NCBI GenBank assembly: GCA_905213325.1
Contig: CAJMHW010000020.1
Span: 1 to 37,557, forward strand
Source of the DNA: Collinsella aerofaciens
Lineage (GTDB): Bacteria > Actinomycetota > Coriobacteriia > Coriobacteriales > Coriobacteriaceae
Length of the DNA stretch: 37,557 nt
Direction of reading: 5' to 3'
How positions within the stretch are numbered: the stretch's first letter is position 1; each line of letters begins with the position of its first letter. Below, in pieces: positions 30,265 to 37,557 of this stretch. The notes beneath the pieces are model-generated. The model saw nothing but the letters and a program-made list of their open reading frames with translations, did not search any database and was not told the DNA's origin. Position numbers and translations under genes: made by a program.

Positions 30265-31287
30265 ATGGCGCAGATGAGAATCAAGGACATTGCCGCCGAG
30301 GCGGGCGTGAGTCCGGCCACGGTCTCGCGCTACCTCAACAACCGCCCCGGGCAAATGACCGAGGAGACCCGTGCTCGCATCGCGGCAGTTATCGAGCGCA
30401 CCGGCTATCGCCCACGTGCCGCCGCGCGCAATCTGCGCAGCTCGCGTACGAACCTCATCGGTGTGATTCTGGCTGACATCGCCAACCCGTTCTCGAGCGC
30501 CATGCTCGAGGGCCTTTCCGCCAGCACCGCGGCGCGCGGCTGCTCGCTCATGACGGCCATTAGCGGCAACGACCCCGCTAAGGAAGCGGAGTCGCTCACC
30601 AGACTTATCGATGCCGGCGTGGACGGCCTGGTCGTCAACACCTGCGGAGGCAATGACGAGGCGATCGCCGCGGCAGCGGGACGTCTGCCCGTTGTGCTGC
30701 TCGACCGCGACGTTGCCGACGGCGGTGTTGACCTGGTGACATCTAACAACCGTGAGCTGGTCGCCGGCTTGGTAGATGCCTTGGCAGCTGCGGGCAGCGA
30801 GCGTCTGTGCCTGCTCACCGAGGCAAGTGACGATAGCCCCGTGCGTCGAGAGCGCGCCGAGGCCTTTGCCGACGAGCTTTCGCGCCGCGGCCTTGCGGGC
30901 GAGGTCGTCACCCTGGCCGACGGTGGCGCCACGGGCGTCGGTCGCTTGGACGAGACCATCCGCGGCTATGCAGGCAAAAAGCTCGGCCTCATTGCCGTCA
31001 ACGGCCTGGTTTTCCTGCGTCTGACCGAGGCACTGGCGCAGCTTGGTCCCTCGCTGCCGGCGGGTCTCAAGATCGCAACGTTTGACGATTACCCCTGGAA
31101 TCACGTGCTCTTTGGCGGCGTGACCACGGCCGCGCAAGACACCCTTACCATCGCCGAGCGCGTGGTCGAGCGCCTGTCCGAGCGCATCGACGTTGTTACC
31201 ACTACTGTGGGCGAGGCCGCAAAGCTGGCGCCCAAACGCATCGAGATCCCCGGCCACATCGAACACCGCGCATCGACCTCGCGCTAA
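30265..31287 (+). CDS. LacI-family regulator, probable KdgR
   Basis: This 340-residue LacI-family repressor has the N-terminal HTH MRIKDIAAEAGVSPATVSRYLN with hinge helix RNLRSSRTN near residue 58. It is followed by a periplasmic-binding-like effector domain (IGVILADIANPFSS, DGLVVNTCG, ATFDDYPWNHV). The ATG at 30265 is weakly supported by GGGGTG; an ATG three codons later is equally possible. Being divergent from kdgK across a double GAAATCGGTTT operator, it most likely represses kdgK, the YczE-like gene and itself. KDG or KDPG is the probable inducer. Whether it also binds the distinct TGAACGTTCA sites is doubtful, because the sequences differ outside the centre. Confidence 0.85.
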   Translation: MAQMRIKDIAAEAGVSPATVSRYLNNRPGQMTEETRARIAAVIERTGYRPRAAARNLRSSRTNLIGVILADIANPFSSAMLEGLSASTAARGCSLMTAISGNDPAKEAESLTRLIDAGVDGLVVNTCGGNDEAIAAAAGRLPVVLLDRDVADGGVDLVTSNNRELVAGLVDALAAAGSERLCLLTEASDDSPVRRERAEAFADELSRRGLAGEVVTLADGGATGVGRLDETIRGYAGKKLGLIAVNGLVFLRLTEALAQLGPSLPAGLKIATFDDYPWNHVLFGGVTTAAQDTLTIAERVVERLSERIDVVTTTVGEAAKLAPKRIEIPGHIEHRASTSR

Positions 31288-31340
31288 CCGCTCGTTCGCA
31301 ACGGCCTGTTCGCGCACGTTTTTTGAGCGCTTGATACGCT

Positions 31341-31356
31341 TTAACCCTGCGGAAAC
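31341..31356 (+). promoter_or_regulatory. GlnR-box-like half site before glnA
   Basis: TTAAC-CCTGCG-GAAAC matches the GTnAC-n6-GAAAC arrangement of actinobacterial GlnR boxes with one mismatch. It lies upstream of a TAGTAT -10 candidate at 31369-31374 and 66 bp before the glnA start codon. Confidence 0.5.
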
Positions 31357-31421
31357 ATTTTTCTGCGATAGTATCTGCGATATAGACCAGTCGAAACCCG
31401 CCCGAAAGAAAGGGGAGCGAC

Positions 31422-32759
31422 ATGAACCAGCAGAACATCGATTACGTACTCCGCTCCGTAGAGCAGCGTGACATCCGCTTTGTGCGTCTGTGGTTTGTCG
31501 ACATTCTCGGCCGCCTCAAGAACTTTGCCATTAGCCCCGAGGACCTCGAGGTCGCTTTTGAGGAGGGTATTGGCTTTGACGGCTCCGCCATCGAGGGCTT
31601 TGCCACGCCCGAGGAAGCCGACATGCTGGCGTTTCCCGATGCTTCGACCTTCCAGATCCTGCCGTGGCGCCCGAGCCACAACGGCGTCGCCCGCGTGTTC
31701 TGCGACGTGTGCACTCCCGATTGCAAGCCCTTTGCCGGCGATCCACGCGATGCCCTGCGCCGCATGTTCCGCAAGGCCGAGAAGGCTGGCTATCTGCTCA
31801 ACGTGGGCGCCGAGCTGGAGTATTACTACTTCCCCGACGAGCACACCCCCGAGCCGCTCGACAACGTGGGCTACTTTGATCTTTCGGTGAGCGATGCCGC
31901 CCGCGACCTGCGTCGCAATACGGTCCTCACGCTCGAGAAGATGTCCGTGCCCGTGGAGTATACCTTCCACGCCGCCGGCCGCTCGCAGCACGGCATGAGC
32001 CTGCGCCACGCCGAGGCCTTAAGCATGTCCGACGCCATCACCACGGCCAAACTCATCATTAAGCAGCAGGCTTACGAGAGCGGTTGCCACGCCTCTTTTA
32101 TGCCCAAGCCGTTGGCGGGCGAGGACGGCAGCGCCATGTTTTTGCATCAGTCGCTGTTCAACCACGACGGCAACAACGTCTTTTGGGGCGAGGACGACGA
32201 GAAGTACCACCTCTCCGATATCGCCAAGCACTACATGGCCGGCATTCTGGCGCACGCGCGCGAGATCAGCGCCATCACCAACCCCACGGTCAACTCGTAC
32301 AAGCGCATCACCACGGGCGGCGACTCCGTGCCGCAGTACGCCACGTGGGGCCTGCGCAACCGCGCGAGCATGGTCCGCATCCCGGTCTACAAGCCCGGCA
32401 AGCAGCTGTCCACGCGCATCGAGCTTCGTAGCCCCGACCCCATGGCCAATCCGTACCTGGTCAACGCCGTCACGCTGGCGGCTGGTCTGGACGGCATCGA
32501 GCGCAAGCTGGAGCTCCCGCCCGAGGCAACGGCCGAGACGCTCAAGCTTACCGACCGTCAGATGGTCGAGGCCGGCTACACGCCGCTGCCGCGCTCGCTC
32601 AAAGAGGCTCTCGACGTGTTTGAGGACTCGCAGTTTATGAAGGATGCCCTTGGCGAGCACATCCACAGCTTCTTCCTCAAAAAGAAGCGCGACGAGTGGC
32701 ATAAGTTTGAGTCTACGATCACCGAGTGGGAGATCAAGCACTACCTGGCGAACTCCTAA
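31422..32759 (+). CDS. glnA: Glutamine synthetase type I
   Basis: This 445-residue GSI makes glutamine from glutamate, ammonia and ATP. FVRLWFVDILGRLKNFAI and GFDGSAIEGF (about residues 45-55) form the beta-grasp domain, GAELEYYYF near residue 128 carries metal-binding Glu residues, and NPTVNSYKRI near residue 288 and RIELRSPDPMANPYL near 330 line the active site. The length of about 445 and the absence of an adenylylation-loop Tyr motif near the C-terminus suggest the GSI-alpha subtype, which is feedback regulated. The ATG follows AAAGGGGAG. It is followed 50 bp later by a GlnR-like regulator. Confidence 0.95.
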   Translation: MNQQNIDYVLRSVEQRDIRFVRLWFVDILGRLKNFAISPEDLEVAFEEGIGFDGSAIEGFATPEEADMLAFPDASTFQILPWRPSHNGVARVFCDVCTPDCKPFAGDPRDALRRMFRKAEKAGYLLNVGAELEYYYFPDEHTPEPLDNVGYFDLSVSDAARDLRRNTVLTLEKMSVPVEYTFHAAGRSQHGMSLRHAEALSMSDAITTAKLIIKQQAYESGCHASFMPKPLAGEDGSAMFLHQSLFNHDGNNVFWGEDDEKYHLSDIAKHYMAGILAHAREISAITNPTVNSYKRITTGGDSVPQYATWGLRNRASMVRIPVYKPGKQLSTRIELRSPDPMANPYLVNAVTLAAGLDGIERKLELPPEATAETLKLTDRQMVEAGYTPLPRSLKEALDVFEDSQFMKDALGEHIHSFFLKKKRDEWHKFESTITEWEIKHYLANS

Positions 32760-32809
32760 TCGCGCTGGCTTGTTCCAGTACGATTGAGCTCATTTCTTTG
32801 GAGGCCGAT

Positions 32810-33472
32810 ATGTCCGAAAAGAGTGCCCTGTTCATGGCGCGCACGACGCGCTTCCACGAGTTTGCCCGCAGCTTGACGACCACCCTGGGTGTCGAGGTGA
32901 GCCTGGCAACCCCCGATTCGCCGACTGCGGCGCACGACTTTGACCTGCTGATTCTCGATTCCGATGGCATCCGCAGCGACCGCATCGATCAGATTGCCAA
33001 GTGGCTTGACGATCGCGGCGGCGTCCCCATGCTGGTGATTGTCGATGACGAGGCGCTCGGCACCCTGCGCCTGCCCAATCACGCGCATGCCGACTTTGTA
33101 TGCCCCACGGCGACGCCCAACGAGCTTAAGGCTCGTGCGCAGCGCCTGATGGGCGAGGAGGAGACCGTCGCCGCCGACGATGTGCTCAACATCGATAACC
33201 TCGAGATCAACTTGGCCACCTACCAGGTGACGCTCGATAACGAGCCCATCGACCTGACGCTGATGGAGTACTCGCTGCTGAGCTTTTTGGCGACGCACCC
33301 CAACCGCGCCTACAGCCGCGAGGTGCTGCTGCACCGCGTATGGGGCTTTGAGTACTGCGGCGGCACGCGCACCGTCGACGTGCACATTCGACGCATCCGC
33401 TCCAAGGTGGGTCCGCAGATCGCGGCGCACATCACCACCGTCCGCGGCGTGGGCTATCTGTTTAAGGACTAG
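32810..33472 (+). CDS. Orphan OmpR-type regulator, GlnR-like
   Basis: In this 220-residue protein, residues about 1-115 resemble a receiver fold, but the acidic pocket is degenerate: only FDLLILDSDG looks like the phospho-acceptor strand and the conserved Thr and Lys are not apparent. Residues about 125-220 are a clear OmpR winged helix (EINLATYQVTLDNEPIDLT, LMEYSLLSFLATHPNRAYSREVLL, RTVDVHIRRIRSKV, VRGVGYLF). No histidine kinase is adjacent. Position behind glnA, the degenerate receiver and a GlnR-box-like site before glnA suggest a GlnR-type nitrogen regulator. The ATG follows TTTGGAGG. GlnR function is inference; the regulator family is certain. Confidence 0.8.
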   Translation: MSEKSALFMARTTRFHEFARSLTTTLGVEVSLATPDSPTAAHDFDLLILDSDGIRSDRIDQIAKWLDDRGGVPMLVIVDDEALGTLRLPNHAHADFVCPTATPNELKARAQRLMGEEETVAADDVLNIDNLEINLATYQVTLDNEPIDLTLMEYSLLSFLATHPNRAYSREVLLHRVWGFEYCGGTRTVDVHIRRIRSKVGPQIAAHITTVRGVGYLFKD

Positions 33473-33476
33473 ATTT

Positions 33477-33514
33477 CCACCACAAAGGAGACAGGCACTT
33501 TTGTGGTGGTTTTG
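33477..33514 (+). terminator. Terminator of the glnA-regulator operon
   Basis: CCACCACAAA pairs with TTTGTGGTGG and is followed by TTTTG, 4 bp after the regulator's stop codon. Confidence 0.85.
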
Positions 33515-33627
33515 ACGCAGGTACGGATTCCTTTCGGGTCTGCGGCAGAACTTAAGCCTTCCTAAAAGATTGCGTTCTCATACACTTGCGCCCGCATATT
33601 GGGGTACAACTCAACGTGAACAATGAT

Positions 33628-33655
33628 GGCCCGCCACATGTTTGGCGGGCCTTTG
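33628..33655 (+). terminator. Terminator-like hairpin in the htrA leader
   Basis: GGCCCGCC pairs with GGCGGGCC across an 8-nt loop and is followed by TTTGGTTATTT. It lies 26 bp before the HtrA start codon, so if transcription begins further upstream it could attenuate the gene. Its T-run is interrupted, so termination would be partial. Confidence 0.5.
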
Positions 33656-33680
33656 GTTATTTGACGAAAGGATCGCAGCC

Positions 33681-35141
33681 ATGAGCGAGTACGATTCCCA
33701 GCGTCCCCAGGATGCGGGCAACACCGGCGAGACCCAGCAGCAGCCGCGTGTGCAGGTGGAGTCGACGCCTGCCGGCAGTAACATTCCCTACGTGCAGGCC
33801 TACGACACGCAGACCGGCAAGCCGCTGGGTGGCCAGCAGGTCGTGAACAAGCACACGGTGGTCAAGACCAAGACCAAAAAGCTGCCGATCTTTATTACGG
33901 CGCTTGCCGGCTGTGCCTGCGGAGCCCTGCTGGTCATTGCGCTCATTATGAGCGGCACGCTCGATATCGGTGGCGGCAAGAATGCCGTGACGGCGGGTGC
34001 TTCGGGTTCGTCGACGCAAAAGATTACGATTGATTCCGAGGACACCACGTTGGCCGAGGCCGTTTCTGCTAAGGCCCTGCCCTCCGTGGTTTCCATTACC
34101 GCCACTTCGAGCGGTAGCCAGAATGGCTCGCTTTCGCAGTCTGCCGACGAGTCGGACAGCTCGGGCAGCGTCGGCTCGGGCGTGGTGCTCGATACCGAGG
34201 GCCACATCCTCACCAACAACCACGTGGTCGATGGCTATGACCAGTACGTGGTTACCATGGACGACGGAACCACGTACGAGGCCGAGTTCGTGGGCAACGA
34301 CGCCTCGAGCGACCTGGCCGTCATCAAGCTCAAGGACGCCGACGCCTCCAAGCTTACGCCGATCGAAATTGGCGACTCCTCCAAGCTCAACGTTGGCGAG
34401 TGGGTTATGGCCATCGGCTCGCCGTTCGGCAACGAGCAGTCTGTCTCCACGGGCATTGTGTCGGCACTGTATCGCTCCACGGCCATGAGCTCTACCAACG
34501 GTAACACTATCTATGCCAACATGATCCAGACCGATGCCGCCATCAACCCGGGCAACTCGGGTGGCGCGCTCGTTAACGACAATGGTGAGCTGGTGGGCAT
34601 CAACTCGCTCATCGAGAGCTATTCGGGCTCCAGCTCGGGCGTGGGCTTTGCTATTCCCGTTAACTACGCCAAGAACATTGCCGACCAGATCATCGGCGGC
34701 AAGACGCCGGTTCATCCGTATCTGGGCGCCACACTTTCGAGCGTCAATGCGCTTAACGCCCGCACCAACAAGCTGAGCACCGATAGCGGCGCGTATGTGG
34801 CGAGCGTCGTTGAGGATGGTCCTGCTGCTAAGGCCGGAATTCAGGAGGGCGACGTCATCACCAAGCTGGGCGACGACGAGATCACGAGCGCCGATGGCCT
34901 GATCATCGCACTGCGCAGCCACGAGGTGGGCGAGAAGGTCGAGATCACGCTTATGCGCGGCAAGGACGAGAAGAAGGTCACGGTTGAGCTGGGCTCCGAT
35001 GAGGAGTTGCAGAACCAGCAGCAGGACGACAGCTCGACCGACACCGGCAACGGCGGTATTACCGACGAGCAGCTGCGCCAGTACCTGGAGGAGCTGCTGG
35101 GCCAGCAGGGTCAGGGCCAGGGCTACGGCCAGGGCTACTAG
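33681..35141 (+). CDS. HtrA/DegP-family serine protease with PDZ domain
   Basis: This 486-residue membrane-anchored protease has a cytoplasmic N-terminus of about 75 residues rich in Gln/Pro. One membrane segment follows (about residues 77-100, LPIFITALAGCACGALLVIALIMSG), then an extracytoplasmic trypsin-like domain with His in TNNHVVDG, Asp in SSDLAVIKL and Ser in NPGNSGGAL, and a PDZ domain (about 360-450). The C-terminus is a low-complexity Gln/Gly tail (GQQGQGQGYGQGY). The ATG follows GAAAGG. The enzyme would degrade misfolded envelope proteins. Confidence 0.93.
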   Translation: MSEYDSQRPQDAGNTGETQQQPRVQVESTPAGSNIPYVQAYDTQTGKPLGGQQVVNKHTVVKTKTKKLPIFITALAGCACGALLVIALIMSGTLDIGGGKNAVTAGASGSSTQKITIDSEDTTLAEAVSAKALPSVVSITATSSGSQNGSLSQSADESDSSGSVGSGVVLDTEGHILTNNHVVDGYDQYVVTMDDGTTYEAEFVGNDASSDLAVIKLKDADASKLTPIEIGDSSKLNVGEWVMAIGSPFGNEQSVSTGIVSALYRSTAMSSTNGNTIYANMIQTDAAINPGNSGGALVNDNGELVGINSLIESYSGSSSGVGFAIPVNYAKNIADQIIGGKTPVHPYLGATLSSVNALNARTNKLSTDSGAYVASVVEDGPAAKAGIQEGDVITKLGDDEITSADGLIIALRSHEVGEKVEITLMRGKDEKKVTVELGSDEELQNQQQDDSSTDTGNGGITDEQLRQYLEELLGQQGQGQGYGQGY

Positions 35142-35167
35142 CGAGCCGTTTCGCATATGCCGAAGCC

Positions 35168-35210
35168 AGAGGGGCTGTCCCGCCAAGTGTGGGACAGCCC
35201 CTCTTTTCTT
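35168..35210 (+). terminator. Terminator of the HtrA gene
   Basis: AGAGGGGCTGTCCC pairs with GGGACAGCCCCTCT around a short loop and is followed by TTTCTTATT. Confidence 0.93.
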
Positions 35211-35279
35211 ATTGATCCGTTGGGGACGGAGGAAAACGGATCGCTTGGGGCTGAAAAGAGGCCTGGTCCGGAATGGTCT

Positions 35280-35480
35280 GGACAGTTAGTTCAGATACGT
35301 ATAAATCTGGGGCAGCTTGGGATGCGTTTTGAGCAATTTTTGATTGGGATGGGGCTCGAATGGGTGTTTGGACGGGAGAGCGGGACGTTTACATGGTCTC
35401 GAGGAGCCCAAATTAGTTGAAACAGGGGTGTTCGTGCCTGATTCAGCTCTAGGATTTATACGTATCTGAACTAACTGTCC
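35280..35480. mobile_element. 201-bp MITE-like element with 28-bp perfect terminal inverted repeats
   Basis: The left end (35280-35307, starting GGACAGTTAGTTCAGATACG) is the exact reverse complement of the right end (35453-35480). The 145 bp between them contain no gene. No target-site duplication is evident in the flanking bases (GGTCT left, ACTCC right). It lies in the 448-bp gap between the HtrA terminator and ligA. A non-autonomous element moved by a transposase elsewhere is the likeliest reading; a very long structured RNA is an alternative. Confidence 0.8.
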
Positions 35481-35589
35481 ACTCCAGTCTGGCGGCTGCC
35501 GATTCGGTGCGGTTCGAGACCGCTATTCGGCCTCATTGCGACCGGTGGTACTCTAGTATCCGTTTGAAATCGAGCGAAGGAGTGCCGCT

Positions 35590-37557
35590 ATGGAGCAATC
35601 GAGCCTGTTTGGTGACGGCGTGGACATCGATACCGAAACGCCCGCGAGCGCGGATGCCACCGCACCGGTCGACGCCCGTGCCCAGGCGGCAGCGCGTGCG
35701 GCCGAGCTGCGCCACGAGCTCGATTACCACGCCTATCGCTACTACATGCTCGATGCGCCCGAGATCACGGACGCCGCCTTTGACAAAATGCTCGTTGAGC
35801 TGCAGGAAATCGAGGCAACCTACCCCGACCTGGTGACGCCCGACAGCTACACCCAACGCGTGGGCGGCTACGTGAGCGAGCAGTTTACGCCGGTCACGCA
35901 CATGGCACGCATGTATTCCATGGACGATGCCATGGATCTGGACGAGCTCGACGCATGGCTCCAGCGCGCCGAGGATGCGCTCGGTGCCGGCAGTGTCACC
36001 TATACCTGCGAGCTTAAGATCGACGGTCTGGGCGTGGCGCTTACCTACCAAAACGGCACCTTTGTGCGCGCCGCCACACGTGGCGATGGCACAACGGGCG
36101 AGGACGTATCGCTCGACGTGCGTACCATCAAGGATGTGCCCATGCACCTGTCCGAGCCGGCGCTCGCCCACATGGGTGCCGACCGCGAGCGTACCATCGA
36201 AGTACGCGGCGAGGTCTATATGCCCAAGGGCAGCTTTGTTCGTCTGAATGAAGAGGCCGATGCCGAGGGCCGCGACCCCTTCGCCAACCCGCGCAACGCC
36301 GCCGCCGGCAGCCTGCGCCAAAAGGATCCCAAGGTCACGGCGCGTCGCGACCTGGCCACCTTTATCTATGCCATCGCCGATACCGACCCGCTGCACGTCC
36401 ACAGCCAGCGCGAGTTCCTCGATTGGCTGCGCAGTGCCGGCTTTAGCGTCAACCCCAACGTGGCACGCTGCGCTACGCCGGCCGAGGTTCACGAGTTCTG
36501 CGCCCGGGCCCTCGAGCACCGCGGCGACCTGGATTACGACATCGACGGCGTGGTCGTAAAGGTCGACAGCTTTCAGCAGCAGCTCGACCTGGGCTTTACC
36601 GCCCGCGCACCGCGCTGGGCCATTGCCTTTAAGTTCCCGCCCGAGGAAAAGCAGACCGTCCTGCGCGAAATTCGCATCCAGGTGGGCCGCACCGGTGTGC
36701 TCACGCCGGTCGCCGAGTTCGACCCGGTGATGGTTGCCGGCTCCACCATCGCGCGCGCCACGCTGCACAACATCGACGAGATTCGCCGCAAAAACGTGCG
36801 CGAGGGCGACACCATCATCGTGCACAAGGCGGGTGACGTGATCCCCGAGGTCGTGGGGCCGGTGCTCGACAAGCGCCCGGCCGATTCGGTCGACTGGCAC
36901 ATGCCCGAGGTCTGCCCCGTGTGCGGCAGCCCCGTGGTCCATGAGGATGGCGAGGTTGCCTACCGCTGCGTGTCCATCGACTGCCCCGCGCAGCTCAAGG
37001 AGCGCCTGCTCCATTGGGTGAGTCGCGGCTGCATGGACGTCGACGGCCTGGGCGACGAGATCGTCGACAAGATGATTGCCGCCGGGCTGATCCACGATGT
37101 CGCGGACTTCTACCAGCTCACGGTCGACGACATCGCAGGCCTGGACACGGGGCGCACCTATGCCAGCTCCAACAGCAAAAAGGGCGTCAAGAAGGGCGAC
37201 CCCATTCCGGTGGGCCTCAAGACGGCTGAGAAAATCATCGCCGAGCTCAACAAGTCCAAGAGCCAGCCACTCGGTCGCGTACTGTTTGCCCTGGGCATCC
37301 GCCACGTGGGCAAGAGTGTGGGCGAGGTCATCGCCGAGCGATTCCTGTCGATTGACAAGCTCATCTTGGCGAGCGAAGAGGATATTGCCGAGTGCGAGGG
37401 CATCGGTCCCAAGATTGCGGCGAGCGTCAAGCAGTTCCTGGCCGTGCCCGAGAACCTTGCCGTGCTGGAACGTCTGCGCCAGGCGGGCCTTTCGCTCGAG
37501 GTCGACTTGGGTGCCGCCCATGCGCAGGCCGCGGCCGATGCCGGCGTAGCGGGCGAG
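35590..37557 (+). CDS. ligA: NAD-dependent DNA ligase, 3' end beyond the window
   Basis: The first 656 codons are present. An N-terminal extension of about 35 residues precedes the Ia domain (RHELDYHAYRYYMLDAPEITD). The adenylation motif CELKIDGLG puts the nucleotide-accepting Lys at 143. GEVYMPKGSF and FANPRNAAAGSLRQ follow, then the OB domain (GRTGVLTPVAEF) and the four-Cys zinc finger (CPVCGSP...CVSIDCPAQ near 440-465). Helix-hairpin-helix repeats (LFALGIRHVGKSVGE, ECEGIGPKIAAS) come last. The BRCT domain would lie past the window edge. The ATG follows GAAGGAG. It is an essential replication and repair enzyme. Confidence 0.96.
   Translation, partial: MEQSSLFGDGVDIDTETPASADATAPVDARAQAAARAAELRHELDYHAYRYYMLDAPEITDAAFDKMLVELQEIEATYPDLVTPDSYTQRVGGYVSEQFTPVTHMARMYSMDDAMDLDELDAWLQRAEDALGAGSVTYTCELKIDGLGVALTYQNGTFVRAATRGDGTTGEDVSLDVRTIKDVPMHLSEPALAHMGADRERTIEVRGEVYMPKGSFVRLNEEADAEGRDPFANPRNAAAGSLRQKDPKVTARRDLATFIYAIADTDPLHVHSQREFLDWLRSAGFSVNPNVARCATPAEVHEFCARALEHRGDLDYDIDGVVVKVDSFQQQLDLGFTARAPRWAIAFKFPPEEKQTVLREIRIQVGRTGVLTPVAEFDPVMVAGSTIARATLHNIDEIRRKNVREGDTIIVHKAGDVIPEVVGPVLDKRPADSVDWHMPEVCPVCGSPVVHEDGEVAYRCVSIDCPAQLKERLLHWVSRGCMDVDGLGDEIVDKMIAAGLIHDVADFYQLTVDDIAGLDTGRTYASSNSKKGVKKGDPIPVGLKTAEKIIAELNKSKSQPLGRVLFALGIRHVGKSVGEVIAERFLSIDKLILASEEDIAECEGIGPKIAASVKQFLAVPENLAVLERLRQAGLSLEVDLGAAHAQAAADAGVAGE

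Noticed and set aside
35280..35480. Rho-independent terminator for htrA
   Set aside because: A proper terminator already lies at 35168-35210. Arms 145 bp apart without a T-run fit a mobile element better.
35533..37521. 662-codon minus-strand frame opposite ligA
   Set aside because: The plus strand encodes DNA ligase with KIDG, OB, zinc-finger and HhH motifs, so this is a shadow.

Overview
The window looks like the chromosome of a gut actinobacterium of the class Coriobacteriia, most likely Collinsella or a close relative. This rests on the high GC content, the strong GC-ending codon bias, Gram-positive style ribosome binding sites (AAAGGA/GGAGG) and the gene families present. No rRNA or other marker is present to fix the genus, so the assignment is an inference.

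Region 1 (1-15.8 kb) is a pectin and uronate utilisation locus. A GPH-type sugar transporter is followed by a GH28 polygalacturonase, an alpha/beta esterase, a fused pectin methylesterase-esterase, an SGNH esterase, a GH105 unsaturated-uronyl hydrolase and a TIM-barrel sugar isomerase/epimerase. None of the enzymes shows a signal peptide, so oligogalacturonides are probably imported and then trimmed in the cytoplasm. Two flavin oxidoreductases of unknown substrate come next. On the minus strand lie an RpiB/LacAB-type isomerase (DhuI-like) and a KduD/DhuD-like dehydrogenase, which together would turn the unsaturated uronate into 2-keto-3-deoxygluconate (KDG). The palindrome TGAACGTTCA recurs at these promoters. 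At two of them a pair of copies brackets the -10 with exactly 41 bp spacing.

Region 2 (15.1-19.3 kb) is a sugar-acid module: an FCD-type GntR regulator, divergent from a GntP permease and a YjhG/YagF-type sugar-acid dehydratase, with palindromes in the divergent promoter.

Region 3 (19.4-25.8 kb) is accessory and scarred. It holds an arsC-like remnant, a DHA2 drug efflux pump, a twin-CBS protein, a small MGMT-like protein, a tRNA-Met 3' half that marks an old attachment site, a broken tyrosine integrase, and an AAA ATPase flanked by a 7 x 10-bp direct repeat and a palindrome array.

Region 4 (25.8-31.3 kb) is a KDG regulon: a YczE/YitT-like membrane protein, a second FCD GntR, KDPG aldolase, KDG kinase and a LacI regulator. 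The membrane protein and the kinase share a LacI-type operator and a 58-nt leader hairpin. The membrane protein and the aldolase share a second structured leader of about 125-130 nt, whose stems are conserved by compensatory changes. I do not recognise either element as a known RNA family. They are the best candidates here for something undescribed.

Region 5 (31.4-37.6 kb) is housekeeping: glutamine synthetase, a GlnR-like orphan OmpR regulator with a GlnR-box-like half site before glnA, an HtrA protease, a 201-bp MITE-like element, and the start of ligA, which runs off the window.

Four copies of a 67-bp palindromic element are scattered between genes of regions 1 and 4.
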